Shown: piece after piece, positions 42,871 through 51,086 of the stretch
Layout: every line of letters starts with the position of its first letter
How positions within the stretch are numbered: position 1 is the stretch's first letter
Source: Pseudomonas sp. UFMG81
GTDB lineage: Bacteria; Pseudomonadota; Gammaproteobacteria; Pseudomonadales; Pseudomonadaceae
Length of the DNA: 64,000 bases
NCBI RefSeq assembly: GCF_015354575.1
Contig: NZ_JACAFQ010000001.1
Span: forward strand, 1-64,000
Direction: 5' to 3'
Program-made: the position numbers and the translations under genes
The notes under the pieces: model-generated
What the model was told of the DNA's origin: nothing
Seen by the model: only the letters and a program-made list of their open reading frames with translations
The model's database searches: none

Positions 42871-44370
42871 TCAAAGCTCCCATTTGATATCGCGAAGCTT
42901 CTCGCTCTCAAGTTGGGTGAAGGGCAGATGGAAGCGCCATTGACGATCGTCTTTGTCAGTCAGATCAAACGGAGCGGTCTGATCCTCATACACGTCAATT
43001 CCAGCCTCCCGAGCCATGGTGATCCAAATCGTGAAGCACTCAAGATCGTGGGTCGGAGGAAGGAGCGAGGCCAGCTCCACAAGTGAAAGGGGGCGCTGCT
43101 GCTCAGCCAGTATTCTCAAGGTTTCTCTGATGAATGCATCTCGATCTAGCCCATCGAAGGACTGCCAAAATTCTTCTTCAATTTCCTCGAGATCTGCAGA
43201 GCATCGGCTGAGATCAAGCTCTGGAACTATCTCTCCGGAGATACCTTTGAAGCGCAGTCGCTCAACCACCGGTACCTTCACCAATGCCGTACCCACTGGA
43301 GGTAGAGGAACCTGCAGGTGCCGCACCGACTGGCGACTCCAATCAATGTTTACGACCATACTGAAGAATTCGTTGAGCAGGTGCCCAACGCGGTGGTGTT
43401 CAGCAACAAGCCCGGTCTTCATGAAGCTTTTGACGTCTCGCTCGCTCCGAGCCCTGGCTTGTAAGACCAGCTCTGTTTCCCGGAGTAGCCTCGGCACCAA
43501 CCGCAGCAACTCAACCTGTTGGGTCTTCGTCAGCGCTTTGGTAGCAGCTGGATGGCGCAAGATGTTCTGAAGGCGATGCCTCATACGCTCAAGCTCAAGT
43601 GGAGCCCATAACTGCTGCTGGAAGCTGTCGAAGACCCTGCCTTCCGGCGTGTTGAGCAAGGCCTCCTGGCCATTCAACAGGTTATCGACGACCTCTCCTC
43701 GGTGGAACTTTTCGCTGATAATCGACTGGCGTAGCCATCGGTCAGCATCCCGCCAGGAGTCCTCCACCCTTCGGAAGTCCGCCAGCAAGCTCATAGCGAG
43801 GGCATAAACTTCTTTGATGCCTTCGATGGCCTTCTCTTCATCAAGTACGGGGATGAGCCCAGCTTTAGCTCGTTCCAGCTCAGCCAGAAGCTCCTTGATA
43901 CGCCGTTTGAGTGCAAGCATCCTGCTCTTCAGATCCGAATTCAGGTGCGTCTCGAGATTCTCAATTTCACGCTGTACAACTGACAACCGAGAGGCGGTTG
44001 ACGTCATTACGCGGTTTTCGAGAGATTCAGTGAACCGAAAGGCTGACTCCAAGAAGTCTGTTGCGTAGATCCGCCCGTTACGCTCGACAATGAGCCGGCG
44101 CTTGATCCACTCTCTGAGCTCTCGGTTTGCTTGCTGAAGTTCAGCCCCACGCTCGATCTTGTAAAACTCAGGATCAGGGCAATTTGCGAAGGTGTCAGCT
44201 ATAGATCGGAGCGCGTCGCTCATCTCGACACCATCATGGCCAGGCTCAAGGATCATCCGGAGGCTGGCCAGGAAAAATGGTGCTCGCGGCGAGGCGAGAA
44301 TCAACCACGCGGGATTCTGCGTACGGAGCCCTACGAGATGCTCGGCACGTTGTTGCAGGTTCTCTTCCAT
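42871..44370 (-). CDS. jetA: Wadjet kleisin-like subunit JetA
   Basis: 499 residues, DUF3375-type. The N-terminus A-E-H-L-V-G-L-R and F-L-A-S-L-R-M-I-L are typical, with a central coiled coil (E-I-E-N-L-E-T-H-L-N-S-D-L-K-S-R-M) and a C-terminal winged helix. JetA is the MukF-like kleisin bridging the JetC heads. First gene of the jetABCD operon. The 536-bp gap upstream holds its promoter and a plus-strand hairpin pair; no shadow gene there is convincing. Confidence 0.9.
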   Translation of the reverse strand: MEENLQQRAEHLVGLRTQNPAWLILASPRAPFFLASLRMILEPGHDGVEMSDALRSIADTFANCPDPEFYKIERGAELQQANRELREWIKRRLIVERNGRIYATDFLESAFRFTESLENRVMTSTASRLSVVQREIENLETHLNSDLKSRMLALKRRIKELLAELERAKAGLIPVLDEEKAIEGIKEVYALAMSLLADFRRVEDSWRDADRWLRQSIISEKFHRGEVVDNLLNGQEALLNTPEGRVFDSFQQQLWAPLELERMRHRLQNILRHPAATKALTKTQQVELLRLVPRLLRETELVLQARARSERDVKSFMKTGLVAEHHRVGHLLNEFFSMVVNIDWSRQSVRHLQVPLPPVGTALVKVPVVERLRFKGISGEIVPELDLSRCSADLEEIEEEFWQSFDGLDRDAFIRETLRILAEQQRPLSLVELASLLPPTHDLECFTIWITMAREAGIDVYEDQTAPFDLTDKDDRQWRFHLPFTQLESEKLRDIKWEL

Positions 44371-44733
44371 GGGATGACCACCCCACAGGCGAAACGCGGC
44401 GAAATAGTTGTGCCGCTCGCGAAATAGGCCACCGCTGCGCTATTTGCAGCCTACAAGCTTAGCTGCTTCCTGGAATCGAGCAACGCCACAGTCCAAGCCT
44501 GTAGACCAGGCGGACTACCCCCTGATGAACGGAACGCCTATTTCGGGTAGCGGGCAACCCTTCGCATGCGGAGCATTCGAACAAACCGTGAACCTGACCA
44601 GTCCGTGGTCTCCCTGCTGATGCTTACCCTGTGATGCACGACCGCAGATCTCATTGTTGAATCGTCTGTTAAGTATTACAACGAGGCCAGATCGAGGCGG
44701 GCCAGTTCTATCTTGGAGGATGGTCAGCTCAAA

Positions 44734-44839
44734 AGTAAGGCTAGTCGCCTTACTCCCCCTCAGACCTGACTGGCAGTGTTCTGACGAAGCTCAGTGCCAT
44801 GTGGCCATCACCTCCACGCAGGTGGTGGCCACTTTTTTC
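44734..44839 (+). ncRNA. Two hairpins ending in a T-run (possible small RNA or lone terminator)
   Basis: AGTAAGGC-TAGTC-GCCTTACT (44734-44754) is followed by GTGGCCATCACCT (44801-44813) pairing with AGGTGGTGGCCAC (44820-44832) and then TTTTTT (44834-44839). The second hairpin is an excellent rho-independent terminator, yet no plus-strand gene ends before it. A small RNA, or the leftover terminator of a lost gene, would explain it. Confidence 0.45.
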
Positions 44840-44906
44840 GGCTAGGTTTTGACGAGCTTTCCTACCTAGGAATCAGCCGCACCTTCGAGCTGTAGGCTTA
44901 GCAGCA

Positions 44907-45581
44907 TTACGAAAAGCACATGATCAGGGGGGCTATCACTTCCGGATTGATCAGCTTCGTAGCCTCTCCAATAACCCAAGTACCTACCGGCCACGCCACC
45001 TGCAAAACCATCAAGATCGTGAAGGTCAGAAAAGCCCGGAGAAGAAATTCATGGGTCATTTTGATGCCCGTCACTTTCCGGTTCACCTTGGGGTAGTTGT
45101 TAAGCACAGCGTGGGATAGCTCCTTAGCCAAGGCTGCCTTCGGTGATCCTTTTTTCCAACTCTGAGCTAGATCTGCTGGACTCACCACATCAAATCCATC
45201 GACCTTGAGCGTTTTAAACGCCCAGCCCCCTGCCCTCAATAGATAGGCAACAGCCCAAGCGAAGATAAACAGCCCCAGACAGCTCAACCACTTGCTTGAT
45301 TTGTCGTTCCACAAGCTGGGTATCAAAGACACTAAGACAGGTATCAGTGCCGTGATCGCAGCAAGGTAGATACCTGCTTTGGCGTCAGCCCCTTTACGTC
45401 GATCGACCTCCGCATCAAAGAGTCGACGGGACTCCTCTAGAATCACATCACTGTCTCGAGACCAATCACCATCGCGCACGGACAACGCCATGCTACGGCG
45501 CCACTGATTGTCCCCCTGCTGCTCATCGGGTGACAATGGAATGATGGTTGGCCAGAGCCACTGGAGTCGCTGCTTAAGCAT
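44907..45581 (-). CDS. Membrane protein of the graspetide-like cluster
   Basis: 224 residues with three clear hydrophobic segments: I-Y-L-A-A-I-T-A-L-I-P-V-L (about 71-90), L-G-L-F-I-F-A-W-A-V-A-Y-L-L (about 101-118), and F-L-L-R-A-F-L-T-F-T-I-L-M-V-L (about 181-200). Before the first is a charged helix E-E-S-R-R-L-F-D-A-E-V-D-R-R-K. This layout resembles small SLATT/DUF5706-type membrane effectors used in nucleotide-signalled defence, but the similarity is only in pattern. Its start overlaps the ATP-grasp stop by 8 bp, so the two are co-translated. It could be an exporter, an immunity protein or an effector. Confidence 0.75.
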   Translation of the reverse strand: MLKQRLQWLWPTIIPLSPDEQQGDNQWRRSMALSVRDGDWSRDSDVILEESRRLFDAEVDRRKGADAKAGIYLAAITALIPVLVSLIPSLWNDKSSKWLSCLGLFIFAWAVAYLLRAGGWAFKTLKVDGFDVVSPADLAQSWKKGSPKAALAKELSHAVLNNYPKVNRKVTGIKMTHEFLLRAFLTFTILMVLQVAWPVGTWVIGEATKLINPEVIAPLIMCFS

Positions 45582-46533
45582 GAGAAACCGTTTTCCCCGT
45601 CAACTCATCCACGATTGCAGACGCTATCGGATACCCCGTGAGGTTCTCAATCCAGGCCCACTGGCCGTTAGGATTTATCTCTAAGAACCAGAGCTTGCCG
45701 GAGCGATCGCAGATCAGGTCAATGGCCCCATATCGGAGTCCAAGGTGCGCCACTAGCTCGATGCATTGCCTTTGCACGAACTCAGGGAGAACAATTCTTT
45801 CATGCCGCAAATCAGGACGGTTTCCCTGACGCCAATCAGTTTCCGTTTCGGGGTTTTCTTGAGACCAGATCGCCGTAGCGAAAACTCGTTCACCAACCAC
45901 CGTAACCCGCACATCGTATTGCTTCAGGACTTCGGTCTGCACAATGAAGGGTGTCAACGCGATGGCGTCGGCCTGGTCATCTTCAATTTGCCCGAGGCGA
46001 GTGGTGAAGATGATACGTTCGGTCTCACCCGTGAGCACAGCTTGGCGAAGCGGCTTGCCGATGGCCTGGCCGGCCTCGGTAATGGCCCGGGCTGAGGAGA
46101 TGTCGTTTGTGATCAAAGCCTGGGGGACATGGAAGCCAATTTCGTGAGCCAACAGCAGCTGCATCGGCTTGTCTTCAGCCATGAAGATCTTGGCAGGAGA
46201 GTTAAGCCAGCGCCCCTCCAAACGTGAGTATAAGCTTTTGAGAAAGCTGCTCCACTCCGCCTCGACATAGGCCCGCTCCCCCACATCCTCCACCTGGCCA
46301 GATACCGCTGGTGCTCCTGGTCGACGAAAGTAGGCCGCTGAAATCTGCGCTCCCTGGACAGTCTCACCATCCAGTGAAATTGACCAAGCATCACGCGGAT
46401 GCCCCGCCATCGTACACAGCGCCTGTGGAAGCAACTCGGTGTTGAGTCGCATGTAAGGTTCGCTGCGCCGGCGGAGCTCAGCGACAACATAGTCCATCGT
46501 GATGTCACGACGATTCGTAACCAGCAGCAACAT
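45574..46533 (-). CDS. MvdC/MvdD-like ATP-grasp ligase
   Basis: 319 residues. The start M-L-L-L-V-T-N-R-R-D-I-T-M-D-Y and Y-F-R-R-P (about residue 90) are typical of the microviridin ligase group. The ATP-grasp core includes D-V-R-V-T-V-V-G-E-R-V, Y-G-A-I-D-L-I-C-D and L-W-F-L-E-I-N-P-N-G-Q-W, the last carrying the metal-binding E and N. Enzymes of this group join Asp/Glu side chains to Thr/Ser or Lys in a precursor peptide. It lies 14 bp after the putative precursor gene, which makes the pair a graspetide cluster. Confidence 0.88.
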   Translation of the reverse strand: MLLLVTNRRDITMDYVVAELRRRSEPYMRLNTELLPQALCTMAGHPRDAWSISLDGETVQGAQISAAYFRRPGAPAVSGQVEDVGERAYVEAEWSSFLKSLYSRLEGRWLNSPAKIFMAEDKPMQLLLAHEIGFHVPQALITNDISSARAITEAGQAIGKPLRQAVLTGETERIIFTTRLGQIEDDQADAIALTPFIVQTEVLKQYDVRVTVVGERVFATAIWSQENPETETDWRQGNRPDLRHERIVLPEFVQRQCIELVAHLGLRYGAIDLICDRSGKLWFLEINPNGQWAWIENLTGYPIASAIVDELTGKTVSHA

Positions 46534-46547
46534 GGTGCGCGTCCAGA

Positions 46548-47045
46548 TCAGTCTGAGTAGTAGCGAGTGTCGAGCCCGAAGGTTGGATCGCCATTGTCGT
46601 CACGCTCCAGCTCGACATTGGTCTTGGTGATCAGCTCGAGAATATGATTGACCTCGCACCGATCATCGCGCTCGGTATTCGCATCTGTCTTGGTCACTAG
46701 CTGCAGCAGGTGATTGCTGGTGTCGAAATTACGCAGCTCAGAAGAGGACTGCCCACGATAGGGAGAGGGATCGTCGTCGTCACTCTCAACCTTTTGGTAG
46801 GTTTTGGTCAGGAGCTCAATCTGCCAGCACGCCTCATCATCTTGTTCTGCGTTGACCTTGGTCTTCGTCATGAGCTCATTCAGAACTCCATCAGTGATGA
46901 TGGGGACTACACCCGCCGACGAATCGATCGCCCACATGTTGAGCTCAGAGGAGTAGTAGCCAGGGATGCTGTCTTCCCCTGTCCTTGGTGTGGCGAATCT
47001 CGAAAGATACGGCGAGGTTTGAGACGAACTTCCTAGAGTTCCCAA
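46548..47045 (-). CDS. Putative graspetide precursor with four TKT-x4-E-x-DD repeats
   Basis: I propose TTG 47045 as start (AGGAGAA a few bases upstream), giving 165 residues; the open frame extends to 47195. The leader has S-P-Y-L-S-R-F-A near residue 11, similar in shape to the P-F-F-A-R-F-L leader motif bound by microviridin ligases. The core has four units: TKTKVNAEQDD, TKTYQKVESDD, TKTDANTERDD and TKTNVELERDD. They form two larger copies, each beginning S-S-E-L. Thr and Lys donors set four residues before Glu and Asp acceptors are what a macrocyclising ATP-grasp enzyme needs, and such an enzyme is the next gene. Confidence 0.78.
   Translation of the reverse strand: MGTLGSSSQTSPYLSRFATPRTGEDSIPGYYSSELNMWAIDSSAGVVPIITDGVLNELMTKTKVNAEQDDEACWQIELLTKTYQKVESDDDDPSPYRGQSSSELRNFDTSNHLLQLVTKTDANTERDDRCEVNHILELITKTNVELERDDNGDPTFGLDTRYYSD
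46596..46868 (-). repeat. Four core repeats of the putative graspetide
   Basis: Unit positions are 46836-46868, 46776-46808, 46662-46694 and 46596-46628, each TKT-x4-E-x-D-D preceded by (E/Q)-L-(hydrophobic). The paired spacing (about 60, 114 and 66 bases) shows a two-fold duplication of a two-unit block. Confidence 0.85.
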
Positions 47046-47210
47046 GCTGGCTTCTCCTAATGCCGGCAAGTCGCGAAGAGCGACAATGAATAGACCATAC
47101 CATTTGGCCACTACCACGGTAAATGAGAGAGGGGCATGATCGAGGGCGTCAGTAAACGAAATGCGAGATACACCAACTAATTGAGCAACAAGCATTCCTT
47201 CACACCCTCC

Positions 47211-47552
47211 TCAGTGAGGAACTTTGGAGCCCCCTCGAGCCCCCTCACCTGCCCAGTCACATACTACATAGCGACTACTCAGCGTCTGCACCACAAGATA
47301 GCCTTGGATCTCTTGGGTTCCCATGATGAAGGAGGTTCGAATTGGATCACCATCATCGAATCGCTTCTCACAATCACTGAATACGAAGCCCATCAGAAAG
47401 AGCTGTCCACTACCGTACTCGACTGATGACAGAAAAGCTGTGATCTCCCAACCAAAATCGATTTGCATCGCCTTGATCACGCTGCTGGGCATGGCAGCTA
47501 AAGGTGTGTCGACGATCTTGGATGAGGAAAGCGGCGTCCTGCGTTTGACCAT
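47211..47552 (-). CDS. Hypothetical protein upstream of the graspetide cluster
   Basis: 113 residues from ATG 47552 (MVKRRTPLSSSKIVDTPLAA). Alpha-beta composition with M-Q-I-D-F-G-W-E-I-T-A-F-L-S-S and F-D-D-G-D-P-I-R-T-S. Same strand as the cluster, 165 bp before the proposed precursor start. It may be part of it or an independent gene; no family recognised. The gap 47553-48005 shows no supportable gene. Confidence 0.6.
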   Translation of the reverse strand: MVKRRTPLSSSKIVDTPLAAMPSSVIKAMQIDFGWEITAFLSSVEYGSGQLFLMGFVFSDCEKRFDDGDPIRTSFIMGTQEIQGYLVVQTLSSRYVVCDWAGEGARGGSKVPH

Positions 47553-48005
47553 GTGAAACCTCACATTTTGGTGCCCCCATCTCGCAAGCTTCGATGCGAG
47601 AAGAACGGACACTTTATGGGCTGGCCAACAACAGGCGATTGAGTGTGCGCATGATCACCTCGAGCCATATTTAACTCGAGGAGCACCCGACTTGTGCAAT
47701 CTACCCGTTTCTGGCTATTACGAAACTCTTTCTGAATGCTCCTGTCTTTTCCGCCGAACCCATCGGTCTACGGCAGAGCCAGCGCTGGCAGCTGATCATT
47801 GATGACATCCGCCAGAGCACCTCTGTAGCTCATCTGCTTGAAGCTTGTGGCAAAGCGAAGGCTACATTCGAGGACTGGTGGATGCTGGTCACCTCTCCAA
47901 CGACCGCATCCGGGATAACAAAATCCTGAGTAGCAACCACCAACGCCGAACATTGCTCCCGGAGGCCTAAGCAGCGTCGTTCATCCTGCGCACGGAAGCG
48001 CCTGG

Positions 48006-48364
48006 CTACGTTGTTTCAATCAGCTCCGCAATTAGCGCTCGTAAGCTCGCCCTTCCAACCGCCCGCTTGAACGACGTCAGCACAAACCGTCCTTCAGCCG
48101 TCGTGATCACCCAGAAGCGCCCTACCTTCTTCAGATGCTCGATGCGAGAAGTCTGCAGAATGTGCCCATCCGCCCGTTGTTCAAACTGTCCAGGATCGGT
48201 GTGACCAAAAACGATGCCAGCAGCGCATTCGGACGTGATGAAGACGTCGCTCAGGTAGCCGCTAACAGGTGGCGAGACCTGTAAGTCATCGCTCGTAAGA
48301 TCCGCTTGAGCTGGAAATCTGACGGGCTTTTGCAGTGGTACTCGATGTTGACCTCAGCTGACAT
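48006..48364 (-). pseudogene. Small hypothetical gene with a frameshift near its start
   Basis: ATG 48364 has a strong Shine-Dalgarno (AGAGGAAG) but its frame stops early. The coding body is in another frame from about 48350 to the stop at 48006 and reads V-P-L-Q-K-P-V-R-F-P-A-Q-A-D-L-T-S-D-D-L onward. That body has no ATG, GTG or TTG at all. One lost or gained base within the first five codons would restore a 119-residue protein. It follows the metallophosphoesterase gene on the same strand. Confidence 0.6.
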
Positions 48365-48417
48365 CAACTCTTCCTCTTTCAAAACTGACATTGCCCGCAC
48401 TTGCAGGCGCAACCCTG

Positions 48418-49146
48418 TCAAACCTCAAGGGTGAAGTCCGGCAAGAATCCAGTGCGCTCTCCCGGATACCCACGAGGATTCGAAATGACCCGGCAGCCTG
48501 AGACGATTGTGTCGACTGCTTGATGCGTATGCCCGAAAATCCAAACATCAGCCTGGGCTACCAGCTCGTGCCATTCATTGAAGTAGGCTGCACCTAGGTG
48601 ACCTTCATGGCCATCGCCGGCCAGCTCTTGAAGAGGGCAATGATGCGTGATCACCACTGTCTTTCCCTCAAAGCCCTTGGCGAGCTCGGTGGCCAGAAAC
48701 TCTTTAGTGGTGATGTTCCGAGCAATCAGGTCGACAGGACGCAGCTTGCTGTAGCCCTCTCCAATGCGAATTCGCTTGAAGTCGTTCATCCACTCAGCAC
48801 ACACCCTCATCGCAGCCTTGTAGTCGCCAGTCGCGGTGAAATCTGTCCATGCTGTTGCTACCAAAAACCTGGTGTTACCGACGATCAGGATTTGGTTGTC
48901 CAAGACGTGCACATGCTCTGCCGCAGCTTCTCGCATCTTGGCCAGAGTTTTTTCGAGGTGCCCCTTGTAGTACTCATGATTCCCGCACGCATAGATCACT
49001 GGGCACTTGAACGTCTCGTTCGCCCACATGACTCCTCGGCCACGCACAGAGATGTCGCCGGCCAGCACGACCAAATCGCACTCCATAGCAGGGGGTTGGA
49101 AGTCCGCGAACTCCAGGTGCAGATCTGAGTAAATCAAAATTTTCAT
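48418..49146 (-). CDS. Metallophosphoesterase
   Basis: 242 residues (MKILIYSDLHLEFADFQPPA). Metal motifs: S-D-L-H-L-E (residue 7), V-L-A-G-D-I-S (27), A-C-G-N-H-E-Y (53), I-T-H-H-C-P (171) and F-G-H-T-H-Q (204). A typical cytosolic calcineurin-like phosphoesterase, distinct from the one at 15007. With the frameshifted gene after it, it probably forms a two-gene operon. Substrate unknown. Confidence 0.88.
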   Translation of the reverse strand: MKILIYSDLHLEFADFQPPAMECDLVVLAGDISVRGRGVMWANETFKCPVIYACGNHEYYKGHLEKTLAKMREAAAEHVHVLDNQILIVGNTRFLVATAWTDFTATGDYKAAMRVCAEWMNDFKRIRIGEGYSKLRPVDLIARNITTKEFLATELAKGFEGKTVVITHHCPLQELAGDGHEGHLGAAYFNEWHELVAQADVWIFGHTHQAVDTIVSGCRVISNPRGYPGERTGFLPDFTLEV

Positions 49147-49271
49147 CGGGTCAGCAGGTTCCTGTTCGACGCTGATCGTGTCTCCGGAGCGTCCACATGG
49201 GGCAGCAAATCAAAATCAAGATCGAGAGCTCGGTCATTCGGCTTTAGCCGCCTACGGCCGAGAGACTCGAG

Positions 49272-49544
49272 TCACTCAAGGTCACCCCAGGCTCGACGCA
49301 TTTCGTCTTCATCTGCGATTCCCTCAACTTCTAATCGCAGACGCTCAATCAGCTCTGCCCGAAGCTCTTCGAGGCTAACTTGGCCATCCACATAGCGCTG
49401 CAACTGTGCCAAGCAATCAGCTGCAAGCCGCCCTCCGTCGAGCGCTAGACAAGCAATCTCCGCTTCCACAGCTTTACGACGGCGTTCGCGCTCCACCCCA
49501 TCGATTTCCATGTGCATCCCATGCGGGCTAGCCAAAGCCTCCAT
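49272..49544 (-). CDS. VbhA-like antitoxin-type protein
   Basis: 90 residues or fewer (internal Met at residues 10 and 12). The helical core R-R-K-A-V-E-A-E-I-A-C-L-A-L-D-G-G and R-Y-V-D-G-Q-V-S-L-E-E-L resembles the VbhA antitoxin domain that inhibits Fic toxins. The S/T-x-x-x-E-(G/N) inhibitory motif is not clear here and no Fic gene is nearby, so it is an orphan relative at best. Confidence 0.5.
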   Translation of the reverse strand: MEALASPHGMHMEIDGVERERRRKAVEAEIACLALDGGRLAADCLAQLQRYVDGQVSLEELRAELIERLRLEVEGIADEDEMRRAWGDLE

Positions 49545-49570
49545 AGGAACGGAAGCCCGGCTATCAAGCG

Positions 49571-50149
49571 CTACTTAAAGACTTTACTGAAGCGCTGAGA
49601 GAGCGATGCCGCATCAATCGCCGCCCAACTCTCTGGATCGTTACTCAACCTCACCCAGTTGATCGCTACCCCCACCATCACCAACCCAGCCAGAATCCCT
49701 TCCCAGAACGCCCAAACAAAGGTGGTTCGAACAAGGTAATCAGGGTCGACGCTTCCGGTCAGTAGGTGGATCGGATAAGGAGAAAGGAAGCATCCGGCAA
49801 TGAACGCCAAGATCATCAAGGGCACTGCGTAGACCATCAACATCACCGGCACCTTGATCTGATACTGCCTCGCAGCTACCAGCCTGCCGTTCGGGCCTTT
49901 CATGGCATAGATGGTGGCCTTGTTCTTCATCTTGTCCTTATTCTTGGTGAAGATGCCGTACAGGGTCACACGCTCTCCTGCCTCGAGCTCTTCGTAAATT
50001 TTTCCCGGTAGCAGAACCTCCGGCAGCACCTCCCCGTCTATCACTATCCGGGCTGTGACTGCCCCCGGCTCGGTAGCGGTGACCCGTGGTTTATCGATCA
50101 CTCCCGTGACCTGCCTGCAATCAAATTTAATCAAAACGTGCTCCTGCAA
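49571..50149 (-). CDS. Membrane protein with N-terminal beta domain
   Basis: 192 residues. Residues 1-90 are beta-rich (F-D-C-R-Q-V-T-G-V-I and E-L-E-A-G-E-R-V-T-L-Y-G-I-F), like an OB-type fold exposed to the cytosol. Two membrane segments follow: V-P-V-M-L-M-V-Y-A-V-P-L-M-I-L-A-F-I and W-E-G-I-L-A-G-L-V-M-V-G-V-A-I. The tail is soluble. I do not recognise the family. Confidence 0.7.
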   Translation of the reverse strand: MQEHVLIKFDCRQVTGVIDKPRVTATEPGAVTARIVIDGEVLPEVLLPGKIYEELEAGERVTLYGIFTKNKDKMKNKATIYAMKGPNGRLVAARQYQIKVPVMLMVYAVPLMILAFIAGCFLSPYPIHLLTGSVDPDYLVRTTFVWAFWEGILAGLVMVGVAINWVRLSNDPESWAAIDAASLSQRFSKVFK

Positions 50150-50348
50150 TTATTGAGCGCGCAATCAACCGCACCGCCTGAAAGGCAGCGTGCTTAAAGG
50201 TGCTGAATCAGCTACGCGCGAAACGAAAAAACGGTACTTAGTGCCGCTTGCTTCCTAAGACCATCACCTAGTAGCAGGGAGACGGTGCCATTGGAGTCAA
50301 AATGCCCCTCTTAAAATTGCTGCCATGAGCCCTCCAACATTCACTGCA

Positions 50349-50735
50349 TCAACTCGGTACGCTCGTGTAGACCTCACCTGCTTTAGTGATGAACTCGTAG
50401 ACCGGGTTGCTCTCAGTGCCTGGCTTAATACGTATTTCTGAAAGCAACTCCATCGAGACCCCTGCACGATTCGTCATAGAAGCAGGTGCGAGAAGCTGAA
50501 TATGATTCACATTAAGTGCTTCAGGCCCCTGCCCTGCGCAAAGAAGATCAAGCTCCTTCACGTCTGACACCAACCGCACCCATGGGCCAAAGCAGCCGTC
50601 AATCAGCCCACACCCCTCCACGAGGAAGTAGTAGCTAACAGGATTGAGCTCAACCGCTTTCCAGAGCAGCCGTTCACTGTCAGCAGCTTTGAAACGACCT
50701 TTCAGCGCATCTCCGTTGGTTACAAACACCTTCAC
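50349..50735 (-). CDS. Hypothetical protein
   Basis: 128 residues (MKVFVTNGDALKGRFKAADS). Alpha-beta, with Y-Y-F-L-V-E-G-C-G-L-I-D-G-C-F-G-P-W-V-R and a short C-terminal beta hairpin. No motif points to an activity. It is a single gene; the gap 50736-51086 contains nothing I can support. Confidence 0.6.
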   Translation of the reverse strand: MKVFVTNGDALKGRFKAADSERLLWKAVELNPVSYYFLVEGCGLIDGCFGPWVRLVSDVKELDLLCAGQGPEALNVNHIQLLAPASMTNRAGVSMELLSEIRIKPGTESNPVYEFITKAGEVYTSVPS

Positions 50736-51086
50736 TACCTCGTTATCGACACTCGTTGCCAGAGAGAAGAAACTGGCAGGTGATACTTAAAATTACTGAC
50801 GTCACACAGACTTGGCATAGCTCGTTACTAGCTGACCCGCTAGGAGATCTTGGCTTAGCGACCCACCGGCTTGCTGCGTTTCCGCCTTCTGGGGAAGCTT
50901 GATTTCTGCGGTTATCCACCTGCGGAGCCTCATTTAGTGCTGCTGCGGAAAGGTCTGACGGCGTCTTACCGGCCAGCTTTGCCCAAACGCAGCGCTCTAG
51001 GGTCATTCGATATTACGAATAATACACTGATTCAGCGTTTATTCGTAAAGGCCGGATGTGGCTATATCCTGACTTTTGAGCGAGTC

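Noticed and set aside
46596..46868. A CRISPR array or DNA minisatellite in the repeat region at 46.6-46.9 kb
   Set aside because: The repetition is at protein level (TKT-x4-E-x-DD) with variable codons and unequal spacing, so selection acts on the peptide.
47768..47953. Short frames on both strands in the 47553-48005 gap
   Set aside because: No start signals or family features.
50743..51006. An 87-codon minus frame before the XRE gene
   Set aside because: Its composition and lack of a start signal suggest chance; it lies in the likely promoter region of the divergent genes.
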